Positions 1 through 9,150 of a stretch of DNA of 26,321 bases are shown piece after piece (the first letter of the stretch is position 1; every line of letters starts with the position of its first letter). The notes below the pieces were generated by a model. That model saw only the letters and a list, made by a program, of their open reading frames with translations, had not been told where the DNA came from and did not search any database. Source of the stretch: Ichthyosporea sp. XGB-2017a (taxonomy: Eukaryota; Opisthokonta; Ichthyosporea); NCBI GenBank assembly GCA_002811675.1, contig PDIM01000103.1, forward strand, positions 94,728 to 121,048, given 5' to 3'. The position numbers and the translations under genes were made by a program.

Positions 1-500
1 CCCCGCGAGGAGACAACACCTGTCCATCTCCCTGCCCTCCTTCCTCTTCCCACTCTTCCTCCTCCCTGTCCTTGCCATGTGGAAGGGGAGATTAGTCTCC
101 CTCCATTACACATATATTATCCCTGTTAAGAATACCATTTAAGAGACACCACAATTCGCCCTATCGCATTAAATCTAAACCTCCTCAATCTCCCCCGAGG
201 CCTGAGCACTGAGCAGCTTTAAACAAGTCCAGCTGAGAAAAACAAATATAAAAAAAGGCCAGCTGGGGCAGACTTTTCAATTTTTCTGCACAGCTGCCAG
301 GTTTTTTGGAATTGGACCTTTTCGCACCCATACATAATTTTTTTATACAATTTTCATTTAGGGTTAGGTGTTGATGCCCATAGCGGATTGTAACTTGTAA
401 CGCAGTCTTTGTGGTTTGTTTTATTTATTTTATTTTATTTTTTTTTTGAATCTACTTTTTTTTTTTTTTTTTTTTTTTTAGCCTTCTTTCGAAATTCATA
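1..500. other. Upstream region of Harbinger transposase
   Basis: No gene was recognised here. The first ~70 bases are a pyrimidine-rich C/T tract. Three CAGCTG hexamers lie at 230-235, 260-265 and 291-296, and a TATA-like TATAAAAA sits at about 247-254. A run of 24 T (456-479) ends in AG at 480-481, 20 bases before the transposase ATG. It could be a 5'UTR 3' splice site or just a T-tract. I looked for a terminal inverted repeat matching the 2950-3172 side and did not see one. Confidence 0.5.
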
Positions 501-1958
501 ATGGCAGGACGAGGAAGAAAGAGGACGAGGGCGAGTAGTGACAATGGAGAGAGTGAAGTTGGTAGGAACGGATCTGAAGGAGAATCTAACCCGCCTCCTC
601 ATGATATTAGAAGAGTTATTGCCCTTCTAGGGATGTATATGCAGTCACGACAAGGCTTTATGTCTACAGCCATGTCCGTGATCCATGCTTTACTTGTGCT
701 GCTTCGACGTTATGGGATTGGAGAAGTCGTTGGGGACTTGCCATGCATCACAGGAATGGATATGATTCACGGAGATCCTTATTACTATGGAGCTCCTCCA
801 GCGTCTTGGGATGTTATGTTTGCAGACCCCGACCGTTGGTCGTGGTGGTTCAAAACGCGAATCCGGTGCGACTTTGAAACCCTTCAGTATGTAGCTCGAA
901 GATTAGAGGAGAACGCTAGAGCGAATCCGAAGAACACGTATAAGTTCGATCAAGTTACGTCACCTTTTTCTTTTCAAGTGAAGCTAGCGATGTTCATGTT
1001 CTACTGTGGGCGACCGGGAAGGGGGTTATATGGCGTTGGCGACGTGTTTGGAGTTACGGTTTCCACTGCCCATAAGCACATAAATCAAGTGTTGGGGGTG
1101 ATTATGCTGTCTTATAAAAGCGTGGTGAGAAGGCCCCAGTCGCAGGAAGAATATTCAAATATTGCTGCAGAATGTTTGAAAAGATACGGGTTTCCAGGGG
1201 TTGCTGGGATAATAGATGGAACCTATTTTGAGTTTCCCAGATGTCAAGTCACGGAAAAGCATGTCTGCAGGTATGGGTTCCCATCGTACAATTGCCAAAT
1301 TATTTGCGATGGTAAGGGACTGATATATTCTCTGTCTTTCATTGCCGGTTCAGAAAATGACGCGGGCCATTGGAAGAAGTGCAATGCTAAAGACCGCATT
1401 ATAGATGTTATTACCCCTGCAGGGCTTCATCTTATTAGAGACGGAATATATGCTTTGAGAGAAAACTTTCTAGTGCCTTATGATTTCACGACTGAAGATG
1501 CCAAGGAAATTTTGTTCAATGCTAAATTTTCACGTTGTCGAACAACAGTGGAAAGAACTATCGGCCTCCTCAAAATTAGATTCGGCATTCTTACCGGAAT
1601 GCTTCCTCGGAAAGACGCAGAGTCAAATCTTGAATTCATAGAGGCTTGCTGTACGCTTCATAATCTGATAATGGAATGCTCCGATGGATTGACATCCTAC
1701 TATGAAGAAGAATATTTGGATATAATGTTAACGCAAAGCAGAAGAATGAGAGCATTCGAAAGGCGCCGTACCACACCACTTAACCGGGAACGAAGACGGA
1801 GCACAAGACAGGGTAGAAATAACACACCTTCAACACCTGCAACACCTTCAAGGGCCTTGAATAGTGGAAAACGCAAGAGAGAAATAGTCAAGGAAGAAAT
1901 TTACAGACTTGACCGACCTATACCCGATAGCAGATTCGGACTAGCAAATAGGGAATAG
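501..1958 (+). CDS. PIF/Harbinger-type DDE transposase (DDE_Tnp_4 superfamily)
   Basis: An intact 485-residue frame. It starts at an ATG followed by a short Arg/Lys-rich stretch (MAGRGRKR), a probable nuclear signal. Residues ~165-200 form a helix-turn-helix-like segment after a YCGRPGRG motif, as in the HTH that precedes the DDE_4 nuclease. The RNase H-like core shows the three catalytic acidic residues: D239 in IDGT, D314 in RDGIY (usually LADxGY in the family) and E351 in VERTIG. A conserved ENDAGHW block lies at ~285-291. The C-terminus is basic and low complexity. In this family the transposase cuts and rejoins element ends and normally needs a Myb/SANT-like partner encoded by the same element. 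The convergent frame at 2132-2950 is the candidate. No premature stop is visible, so the gene may be recent or still functional. Confidence 0.93.
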   Translation: MAGRGRKRTRASSDNGESEVGRNGSEGESNPPPHDIRRVIALLGMYMQSRQGFMSTAMSVIHALLVLLRRYGIGEVVGDLPCITGMDMIHGDPYYYGAPPASWDVMFADPDRWSWWFKTRIRCDFETLQYVARRLEENARANPKNTYKFDQVTSPFSFQVKLAMFMFYCGRPGRGLYGVGDVFGVTVSTAHKHINQVLGVIMLSYKSVVRRPQSQEEYSNIAAECLKRYGFPGVAGIIDGTYFEFPRCQVTEKHVCRYGFPSYNCQIICDGKGLIYSLSFIAGSENDAGHWKKCNAKDRIIDVITPAGLHLIRDGIYALRENFLVPYDFTTEDAKEILFNAKFSRCRTTVERTIGLLKIRFGILTGMLPRKDAESNLEFIEACCTLHNLIMECSDGLTSYYEEEYLDIMLTQSRRMRAFERRRTTPLNRERRRSTRQGRNNTPSTPATPSRALNSGKRKREIVKEEIYRLDRPIPDSRFGLANRE

Positions 1959-1966
1959 ATTGTAGG

Positions 1967-2107
1967 GTTTATTTGAAGTCATTGGAGAGCAAAGTTGGTA
2001 TGTTATTCAAGAAGTTTATTTGAAGTCATTGGAGGGCAAAGTTGGTATGTTATTCAAGAAGTTTATTTGAAGTCATTGGAGGGCAAAGTTGGTATGTGAT
2101 TCAAGAA
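1967..2107. repeat. Tandem repeat, 3 copies of a 47-bp unit
   Basis: Three head-to-tail 47-bp units begin at 1967, 2014 and 2061, each opening with GTTTATTTGAAGTCATTGGA. They differ at only a couple of positions (GAGAGC versus GAGGGC; TATGTTATT versus TATGTGATT). The array fills nearly all of the 173 bp between the stop codons of the two convergent transposon frames. It is probably a 3'UTR or internal element repeat. Confidence 0.97.
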
Positions 2108-2131
2108 GTGTTACGCCCATTGGAAGTGGTG

Positions 2132-3159
2132 TCATTGGTCATTGGGAGTGAAACTGGCGAGAAATTTACGCAGCGCTTCGTTTGTCAAGGCCATATCCTT
2201 GGCTGATTCGTTCAACGTTTTTTGGAGATCTGTGATGCCTTTGGCCAGTGTATTAGTATTGTCCTGTACTGCAGTTTGTACTGATTTATAGCCATCAAGC
2301 ACTTTTTCAATCTTAGTGGGATTCTTTTTTGCTTTACCTTTACCGCTGACTTTGTATTTGCCTGATTGCTCGCTTGGTTCTTCTGCTATCGTTTTGTAGG
2401 AAGAGTAACCACGCGCTTTCTCCTGTATTTCTTGGCCGGTTGCATTCTTTGTTCTCTGCAATAGTTCCGCACTTTTCGGACTCTTCAGAAAAGCCAAGGC
2501 TTCGGTGTCGTCTTCGATATCCTTGGACGTGTCATTGTCATCATCATGGTCAAGGTTCGAATCCGAGGTGTTGTCATCGGTTTCCCTGGACGAGTGATTG
2601 GTATCACCAAGTTCATTGTTCAAATTAAGGGGTTTCAAGGGAGTGGAAAACCTGTCACCATCGGCATTATCAGCATTGTCGTCAAGTCCGTCTTCACTTT
2701 GTAATGGACTGTCCGAACTGCGTTCAGGTACGCATCTGACGCCTTCGAAATACGCATTTTCAAGAGCCCAATTTTCATGCTTTGGGCTTCCTTGAGCTCC
2801 GCTTTTTCTTTTGGCTTCTCTTTTTCCTTCATACTTTGTCTTCATATATTTCAGATGAGCCACAAACTTGTCCATAGAGCCATTAAGGCGTTCATCGTCT
2901 ACAGGGAATTGTAGTACTCCTCGCTTCTTTCGTGATTCATTTACGCTCACTATTATCTTTCTCCAAATTTTTCTTTTCGCTTTTGCTTTGTGTTTACCTT
3001 TACCGCGACACTTCGAAAGCTGGTCATTTCTCTCTTTGCTTCCTCGTTTTTTGCTTGGTTCTTTTTTGTTTATTGACTTTATTATGTAATGGGCTTCCTT
3101 TTCTCTTCCGGTTCTGGTCTGGTGTTTTTCTTCATTGATGCCATCAGTTGACTTAAATA
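2132..3159 (-). pseudogene. Harbinger partner-type frame, Lys-rich with coiled C-terminus, lacking a 5' start
   Basis: The frame is open from about 3159 down to the TGA at 2132-2134. It has no ATG until about 2875 (MDKFVAHLKY), which would give 248 residues. The codon at 2950 is GTG. An ATG at 3144 opens another frame for 20 Lys/Glu-rich codons (stop 3082-3084); a one-base shift there would join it to the long frame. The protein is Lys/Arg-rich at its N-terminus, acidic in the middle (an Asp-rich stretch at about residues 130-150 counted from the GTG) and ends in a helical Thr/Lys-rich segment suggestive of a coiled coil. No SANT/Myb Trp pattern is visible. Its place, convergent with a Harbinger transposase, suggests the element's second ORF, truncated or frameshifted. 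That assignment is inference. A host gene or a spliced gene with an unseen first exon is the alternative. Confidence 0.5.
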
Positions 3160-3171
3160 GTTCTTATTTGC

Positions 3172-6100
3172 CTATAAAGAAATTTGAACACGCTGCATTC
3201 CTACTCCTCCAACCACAATATCAAAGGTTTCACATTGTGTGCCGTTGTTGGTGATGGATACGTCCAGGGAGGAAACGTCAGCTACATCGGTGTTGAAAGA
3301 CGCAGAAAGCTTGAATTGTAGTGAAGCGTGCTGATTATGGTCATTTCTTTTAATAGTGCACTGCCACAAGCAAAGACGTTGATCCCAGCCTGAAGAGACG
3401 AATGATAGCGATGGTGATTGGTGTTGCATTGGTAGGAGCTTAACGCATGTAACGGAAGAGCCATGTGCACTGGGCTGGGTGCTTGAAACAGTGGAGTGAA
3501 CTTTGCACTCTGCAAATGCAGGATTTCCACAGTTATTTTCCACAGAAACGATAAATGTCCAGATTGTTATGGCATTGTCGTCTCCGCCACTGACGAGGAA
3601 ATACTCATATTCAGTATGAGAGTCGCCATCTAACGTTCCAATAAGTTTCAAATCGAATGCATTCACACCCGACTGGTGGCACCCAAAAACATGGACAGGT
3701 GGTGACAACATCCTTTTAGGCTCGTTAGGTGCTCCCCGAGGCGAAGACGAGTACGCGGAAGCAATGTCAATGAATTCGGACAAATCCCAAAAAGCAATTT
3801 TACCATCGGTCGCGGAGGAGCAGGCAAACAATTTGCCCCTGGGCCCTTTGAAGAGGGAGACATTGAGCACACACTTATTATGAAAATCAGATAGTCCAAG
3901 GAGATAAAAGCGCCGAGTAGATTCACAAAAGATAAAAAGGCGAACAATGCCATCACTACAACCTGAAAAAAGAAAACTAACTGATGGGGAAATGCGTTGA
4001 GAGCTAACAGACATAAATCTACTATCCAGGTTCTCCACCAGTATACCAGAGGAAGAAAGTAAATTCATTTCAGCTCGTTTATCTGCTTTGTTTGGTTGAT
4101 AGCCCCCCAGCCGGCGATGGCTCAAATTAGAGTTACGACGTTCATCTTGATCGCACAGAATAGACCAACATTGAATTGTTTCGTGCCCACCAGCTGTAAA
4201 GAGTACAAATGAATTGGGATATGACATTGCTCCCCCTTCAGGTTCCCACGGCAACAGGTAGTCCATGGTGCGCACGCTTGATGAGTGACCGTCAATGCAC
4301 AAACCCCCTCTCAAGCTTTGTGACATTAGATTTATAATTACCTTTGAGTCTTCGGAAGACGTAAAGACCAAAGTTGGCAACTTCTTAATGCCACCCAATG
4401 ATGATCCGAAAACATCAGAGAGTTTCAATAATTTAATATCCAATACTTCGCGTCCATGAAACGGCGCAAGCTGAAGTTTTTCTCGTTTGTAAACCGGAGG
4501 TAATGTGCTTTTGTTGTTAATTTGCATCACATACATAATCCCTTTTCGAATATGGACAAATCTACAGGAAGAAGCAATGCGTTTCTGTTGAGAGACATAA
4601 TTCATTTTCTCAATATTGCCATCCCTCCTTTCGATCTCGTCTTCCTCAGAGCTCACACTGTCACTTACAAATCGAAAATCCCAATCTCGATGGCCACCCC
4701 CACACTCAATCTCTTGAAATAACATGCGATTGGTAGTTACATTCCACACCACAAATTTAACATTAAAGAATCCCAGAACAACAATTTCTTGGCCAGAGCC
4801 ATTCTCAGAATCCATAAACACAATTTTGGATAGCCATTCGAGTTTCTTGGAAACCTTTTCGTGTGCCACACATTCTATAAGATCCATCTGCCCCTCTTTG
4901 GTAACATTTCGATAGTAATTCAAATACCCATCACGACCGCAGCTCATTACCAAATATTCTTCATCTGCCATCTGGCCCGAGAAATTTCCTTTAGTTCTTT
5001 GGGTAACAGCTATATCAGTCACTCCAGTCTTACCATGCGCCCGAGGGATAACCTGACGCGATTCAGTCAATAAGACACTATCTAATGCCTTTTTGCAATG
5101 TTGCATAGGGACTTCATAGGTCCCCGAGGCACACAAGTACTCATTCTCAACACAGACTGTTGCTGAATCCACCTCAATCGCGTTTGTAAGGGTAAAGGAC
5201 TGGAGGACATGCGAATATACATTTCCTTTTCTGTCTCCACTGATCACACGATTGGGTGCTGAAAATGTGGCTGTTTGAATCCATTCATTTTTCGGAATTT
5301 GTAAGCGGCCCACACATGCAATACGTACTCGTCTACATGTACTGGGCTCCGTATTCACAAGAGTAATCTTCCAACAACACATTGGATCATTAACGCCACT
5401 GGTAAACACAAAGAGAATCTTTTGGCATTTCCCCCTTTCAAGGCACTTGTGGCTGCTTGAATCAAAAAAGGGCGAGCTTGCACACCACATTAGAGACTGT
5501 ATTTTCCCACTATGGGCCTTCCATTTAACGTTCCCAGAATTCAAGTCCACTTTATGTACATCACTCATCCCATTGCTTAAGTTTTTTTCTTCACACATTG
5601 CATCAGCAAAACATCCACTAGTTCGAACTATATGATCCTTATAACGTACATCAATAAACGAAACGTTTCCGTCAATATCCCCTACTAACAAAATGTCCTC
5701 TTCTTCCAGATATGCCATCACCGTGTATCTTTGAAAGTTTGCATCATAGGAGACTAGCTGCCATTCAGGGCCCACATCACTGTTGTTTGAGTCTGACGGG
5801 GTATTACACAGATAAACACCTCCAGAGTTGGATACTGTGACCAGCTGGTTTTGAGAAGCTCTTTGTGGGCGAAAAGCAACATTTCGCGGGAATAAATCCT
5901 TCTTAGCTAGGGCAATGTCTTCATTGACGTATAAGACTTTTCTTTTTTTCACCACCTCCTGCCCAAATTCTCCACTTACCTCTTCGCCCACTCCTACAGC
6001 CCTCGTTTCCTTTGAACAGCACCGCACTGCCATTCGAAGACACTCTTCAGGAATTGAATAAGTGCGCTCAGAAACTTCATTTTCAAGCAGAAATAGCTGT

Positions 6101-7764
6101 TGCTTTCCTATGCGGTCTAGGGATGTTGCCTTTTCTTCCTTTTGTTTGTTGTTATTCAACCATTTCAAAAAGCCAACGCCCCATAAACGAACAGAACAGT
6201 CGCCACCTCCTGTTGCTACGACTAAATCCTGTTCATTAACTGCCATACTCCACACACTCCGTCCATAATGTCCTCTAAATGTGGTAATCAAACGCTTTTC
6301 ATTGCCCAACTTTTTTGAGTATGACGGTTGCTCATTCTCCACTTTGTTGGGAGCATCAATTGCTTCAAGTTTCTCATTAAGGTCCCACACACGACAAGTG
6401 GCATCCTCCCCAATGGATACGGCATACAATCCACCAACTACTTCAACCATTCGACAATCCCACACCCGCGATGTGTGACCATACAACACCATTTCCCCAT
6501 CAATAACCAGAGGTACCTGTTTACCTTTTTCAGTCAGGTTTTTTAAAGCACCCCTGCCATTGCCTCCTAAAGCCGCCGATGCCTCCATCCATTCCCTTCC
6601 ACCAACTGACCATACCCGCACAGTTCTGTCATCAGATGTAGTGCATATCCAGCCATTCTCATTCTCCGTCTGAGGCATGGAATAGATACATATAGAAAAC
6701 AACACCCCTTCGTGGCCCACCAATCGTGCAAGGACGGGTGCATCCCCATCCAATCCTTCACTATTCATCTCTAAAGTCATCCTTCCCCGACCATGAATCT
6801 TCTCTTCGCTTTTCTCTGCAATACGCATCAGCGTGGCCAAGGAAGATGCGGATAGCCCCGCAAAGGGACGCCACAATAAGGTTTCATTAAACACCGTTCC
6901 ACTACCCACAACGAGACTTTCTAAAGCATCAGACAGCGATAAGACCGGCTGATGCCCGGGCTCCATCTGCGAACACCCATTAACATTATTAAAATACATC
7001 TGAGCACAATATAAAATACAGTGTTCCTCTGATTGTCGCTTCAAAAGCGGAGAAGGGAAACGCAAAGACCCTTCAATAGGCTGACAAGAAGCTTTTAATT
7101 CTGTTTTTTCCCCATCCCGTTTCTTCTTACATTTACCAACCTTGTACACCTCCACAAAATTATGAGCAAACGCAGCCGCTAAATAAAAGAAACAACACCC
7201 ACCATCATCCATAGCCCGGAACAAACACGAAGCGACAATGCGATCCTTAAACACCCCCGGCAATGCGTTATTAAACCCCACACACTGAGAACCCATTCCC
7301 AGAGGATCCATCTCCACCTGTACCTGCCAGTGCCCGCCCACAGCAGCTGGGAGATAGGAATACCTCACAGAGAGAGTCACGAGAAGGATATGCTTTACCC
7401 CTTGAACCATCAACAGAAACTCCTTCTTCTCCTGCTCCTCTGTTTGTTGTTCTTCTTTCCCGTCCAGTGTGCAGTCATTATTGTCCCAGTCCATCACCTG
7501 CACGTGATGGATTCGCAATGGGCCGGTGTTGGTCCTTCCCGTGACCACCACAGTGGGGTGCAGGGAGAAGCCCCAACACGAGGAGTCGGAGGGATAACCC
7601 CCACTGCTGGTGTTGTACACGTGGAGGGTGGATCCCGAGGCAGCGAGGAGAAGGACTGGCGGGGCGGGGAGGAAGGGGCCGAGTGGAGGAGGAGGGAGGA
7701 AGGCTGTGGCTGTGACGGGGAGGAGAGAGTGGTGGAGAGTGGACGAGAAGGAGGAGGGATTCAT
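3172..7764 (-). CDS. WDR6: WDR6/Trm734 (Rtt10)-like WD40 protein
   Basis: A 1530-residue uninterrupted WD40 protein, longer than human WDR6 (~1120) or yeast Rtt10/Trm734 (~1010). The ATG at 7764 is followed by a segment matching the family N-terminus (PVTATAFL, later LLLAASGSTLHVY). Diagnostic family motifs appear in order: GHEGVLFSI with DDRTVRVW (~349-385), GHTSRVWDCR with VSIGEDATCRVW (~428-460), GHYGRSVWSMAV with ATGGGDCSVRLW (~496-530), and HGKTGVTDIAV with SCGRDGYLNYY (~909-947). More WD repeats follow at ~1160-1460 (SGCSDGIVRLF, VSGGDDNAITIW, SSGWDQRLCLW). In yeast and human the homologue partners Trm7/FTSJ1 for 2'-O-methylation of tRNA wobble position 34; WDR6 is cytoplasmic. The extra length lies in hydrophilic insertions between blades. 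TATAAA directly abuts the ATG. Confidence 0.87.
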   Translation of the reverse strand: MNPSSFSSTLHHSLLPVTATAFLPPPPLGPFLPAPPVLLLAASGSTLHVYNTSSGGYPSDSSCWGFSLHPTVVVTGRTNTGPLRIHHVQVMDWDNNDCTLDGKEEQQTEEQEKKEFLLMVQGVKHILLVTLSVRYSYLPAAVGGHWQVQVEMDPLGMGSQCVGFNNALPGVFKDRIVASCLFRAMDDGGCCFFYLAAAFAHNFVEVYKVGKCKKKRDGEKTELKASCQPIEGSLRFPSPLLKRQSEEHCILYCAQMYFNNVNGCSQMEPGHQPVLSLSDALESLVVGSGTVFNETLLWRPFAGLSASSLATLMRIAEKSEEKIHGRGRMTLEMNSEGLDGDAPVLARLVGHEGVLFSICIYSMPQTENENGWICTTSDDRTVRVWSVGGREWMEASAALGGNGRGALKNLTEKGKQVPLVIDGEMVLYGHTSRVWDCRMVEVVGGLYAVSIGEDATCRVWDLNEKLEAIDAPNKVENEQPSYSKKLGNEKRLITTFRGHYGRSVWSMAVNEQDLVVATGGGDCSVRLWGVGFLKWLNNNKQKEEKATSLDRIGKQQLFLLENEVSERTYSIPEECLRMAVRCCSKETRAVGVGEEVSGEFGQEVVKKRKVLYVNEDIALAKKDLFPRNVAFRPQRASQNQLVTVSNSGGVYLCNTPSDSNNSDVGPEWQLVSYDANFQRYTVMAYLEEEDILLVGDIDGNVSFIDVRYKDHIVRTSGCFADAMCEEKNLSNGMSDVHKVDLNSGNVKWKAHSGKIQSLMWCASSPFFDSSSHKCLERGKCQKILFVFTSGVNDPMCCWKITLVNTEPSTCRRVRIACVGRLQIPKNEWIQTATFSAPNRVISGDRKGNVYSHVLQSFTLTNAIEVDSATVCVENEYLCASGTYEVPMQHCKKALDSVLLTESRQVIPRAHGKTGVTDIAVTQRTKGNFSGQMADEEYLVMSCGRDGYLNYYRNVTKEGQMDLIECVAHEKVSKKLEWLSKIVFMDSENGSGQEIVVLGFFNVKFVVWNVTTNRMLFQEIECGGGHRDWDFRFVSDSVSSEEDEIERRDGNIEKMNYVSQQKRIASSCRFVHIRKGIMYVMQINNKSTLPPVYKREKLQLAPFHGREVLDIKLLKLSDVFGSSLGGIKKLPTLVFTSSEDSKVIINLMSQSLRGGLCIDGHSSSVRTMDYLLPWEPEGGAMSYPNSFVLFTAGGHETIQCWSILCDQDERRNSNLSHRRLGGYQPNKADKRAEMNLLSSSGILVENLDSRFMSVSSQRISPSVSFLFSGCSDGIVRLFIFCESTRRFYLLGLSDFHNKCVLNVSLFKGPRGKLFACSSATDGKIAFWDLSEFIDIASAYSSSPRGAPNEPKRMLSPPVHVFGCHQSGVNAFDLKLIGTLDGDSHTEYEYFLVSGGDDNAITIWTFIVSVENNCGNPAFAECKVHSTVSSTQPSAHGSSVTCVKLLPMQHQSPSLSFVSSGWDQRLCLWQCTIKRNDHNQHASLQFKLSASFNTDVADVSSLDVSITNNGTQCETFDIVVGGVGMQRVQISL

Positions 7765-8655
7765 TTTATATCTGGTTATTGGGAGGCGGGTAACCTGACT
7801 AACTGATTGATTAAATGATTAATTGATATGGACTCCACGTAAAGAGGTGTTGATTTCTTTTTGTGTGTGTGTGTGTGTGACTGTTTTTCCTTTTCTTTCT
7901 TATTCTCTTTAACCAAATCGAAATCAAGTAAAAAAAAAAAAAAAAAAAAATAAAAACAAAAAAAAAAAAAAAATCATTTTGAATCAAATCATAAAAGAAA
8001 AAAAAGAAAAAAAAAAATCAGAATGAAAAATAAAAATCCGCGGGTATTTTTTAGAAATTTTCATCCAAAAGTTAGAACAGAAGAAATAATAAAAGTATTA
8101 AAAAAAGGCCCCATTATAGTATTATAGTGTTTTTCCACGTGTCGGTTGTATGGGAAATCCCATAGTCAAGGTTCACGCGCACATGGGAATGGATACGCTA
8201 GGGTTATGATTAGGAGCCTCTATTGTAGATTTATGGGACTTGCTAATGCGACTATAATATTCCCGCAAGGGAATAACATTATGTCTCCATCTTAGACGAG
8301 CAAACGTATTCTTGGAAAATTTAAAATTTATTGGTATCCAATTCAAAACTTGGGTAATGTTTCTGGAAGAATTGAAGATTCGCTTTGGTGGGGTAGCTGT
8401 ACATGTAAAGCAAACCAGGCTTTCTTTCCAATGAATAGGAATAGGTCAACTTAAAAAAACAAACAAAGCACTTACTCAAAGTACCCTCTTTGTCCCAGAG
8501 CTTTGGCCTGATATGTCACTTGTGCGGTCTATATAAAATGGTCTTGCATTTATTATGTTTATGGGAGTAGCATCGTTCGTGAAGACTAGTACGTATGAGT
8601 TTTAAATTAATGTTTGTGAGTGGATTCTTCAATGCTGTCAGTGACTAACTTTCTT
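7765..8655. other. AT-rich spacer with A-tracts, (TG)9 tract and hairpins
   Basis: No convincing gene. The stretch holds a (TG)9 microsatellite at 7862-7879, A-rich homopolymers at 7930-7950 and ~7958-7973 with further A-tracts to ~8017, a palindrome at 8150-8163 (ATGGGA-AA-TCCCAT) and a strong hairpin at 8254-8282. The part nearest 7764 should contain the WDR6-like promoter. Confidence 0.7.
8254..8282. other. Hairpin with GCAA loop
   Basis: The sequence reads TATTCCC-GCAA-GGGAATA at 8258-8275, a perfect 7-bp stem capped by a GNRA-type tetraloop. It is extended by ATAAT (8254-8258) pairing with ATTAT (8278-8282) across a small bulge. It lies in a gene-free spacer, and its function is unknown. 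Confidence 0.7.
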
Positions 8656-9150
8656 TCACTTTCTTTCTGCAAAGTCTTCCTCGTACATGAGTTTATGAGG
8701 AAGTTGTTGGCAATCGTTGAGTTTGGTGCTTCCAAGTGGATCGTACGTCAAATCTTTTAAGGCCCCATGCTCAACCTTTGTGGCTTCAAGTTCATTACAG
8801 GTTTCAGTTCCTGTGTAGATCACAGCCAAAGGTCTCTTTGCGTCTGCTATACGCCCCCCCTTTTTCACCTTCAAGGCTGACAGTTTGCTCCTGTCACCGT
8901 GAATCTTGTAGCTTACATTGTCACTAAGCAGATGGCATCTGTCAACATTAGCAATGACTTGCTTTCCAATTTCGCTTTGGCACTCATCATCACTGTAAGC
9001 AACATAAACAAACTCATTTCCTACAATTTTGTTTTGAAAAGCAATCGCATTTCTCTCGTTGGCAAAGAAAGTCCTATCTTTACTTGCACCAACCACAACC
9101 ATGCAAGTAGCCAAAGCAACCGTCACACAAATCGCCAATCTTTTCAACAT
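8656..9150 (-). CDS. Small secreted protein, 4 Cys after signal peptide
   Basis: The frame is open upstream to 9225, but residue 26 of that frame, the ATG at 9148-9150, is the better start. It gives MLKR followed by a hydrophobic stretch (LAICVTVALATCMVVVGA), a clean cleavable signal peptide of about 22 residues. The 25 codons upstream are AT-repeat translation (IIVYIYIYNI) and unlikely to be protein. The mature part is ~142 residues and hydrophilic, with four Cys (in DDECQS, DRCHLL, ETCNEL, NDCQQL) that could form two disulfides, and one sequon (NVS). The YSDDEC...C arrangement resembles many small secreted proteins of protists and fungi, but I recognise no named family. (AT)n directly precedes the ATG. 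Confidence 0.72.
   Translation of the reverse strand: MLKRLAICVTVALATCMVVVGASKDRTFFANERNAIAFQNKIVGNEFVYVAYSDDECQSEIGKQVIANVDRCHLLSDNVSYKIHGDRSKLSALKVKKGGRIADAKRPLAVIYTGTETCNELEATKVEHGALKDLTYDPLGSTKLNDCQQLPHKLMYEEDFAERK

Noticed and set aside
2549-2562. GGTTCGAATCC, a perfect tRNA B-box-like sequence
   Set aside because: The flanking bases do not form a T-stem, and no A-box or acceptor stem is found upstream. It lies inside the partner frame and is most likely chance.
1-3172. Terminal inverted repeats of the Harbinger element
   Set aside because: GGCCTGAGCACTGAG near 200 and other 5' candidates have no inverted match before 3172, so no boundary is reported.
7330-7806. 158-codon + strand frame
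   Set aside because: It is antisense to the N-terminal part of the WDR6-like gene, is low-complexity Gly/Arg/Glu at the end and has no domain.
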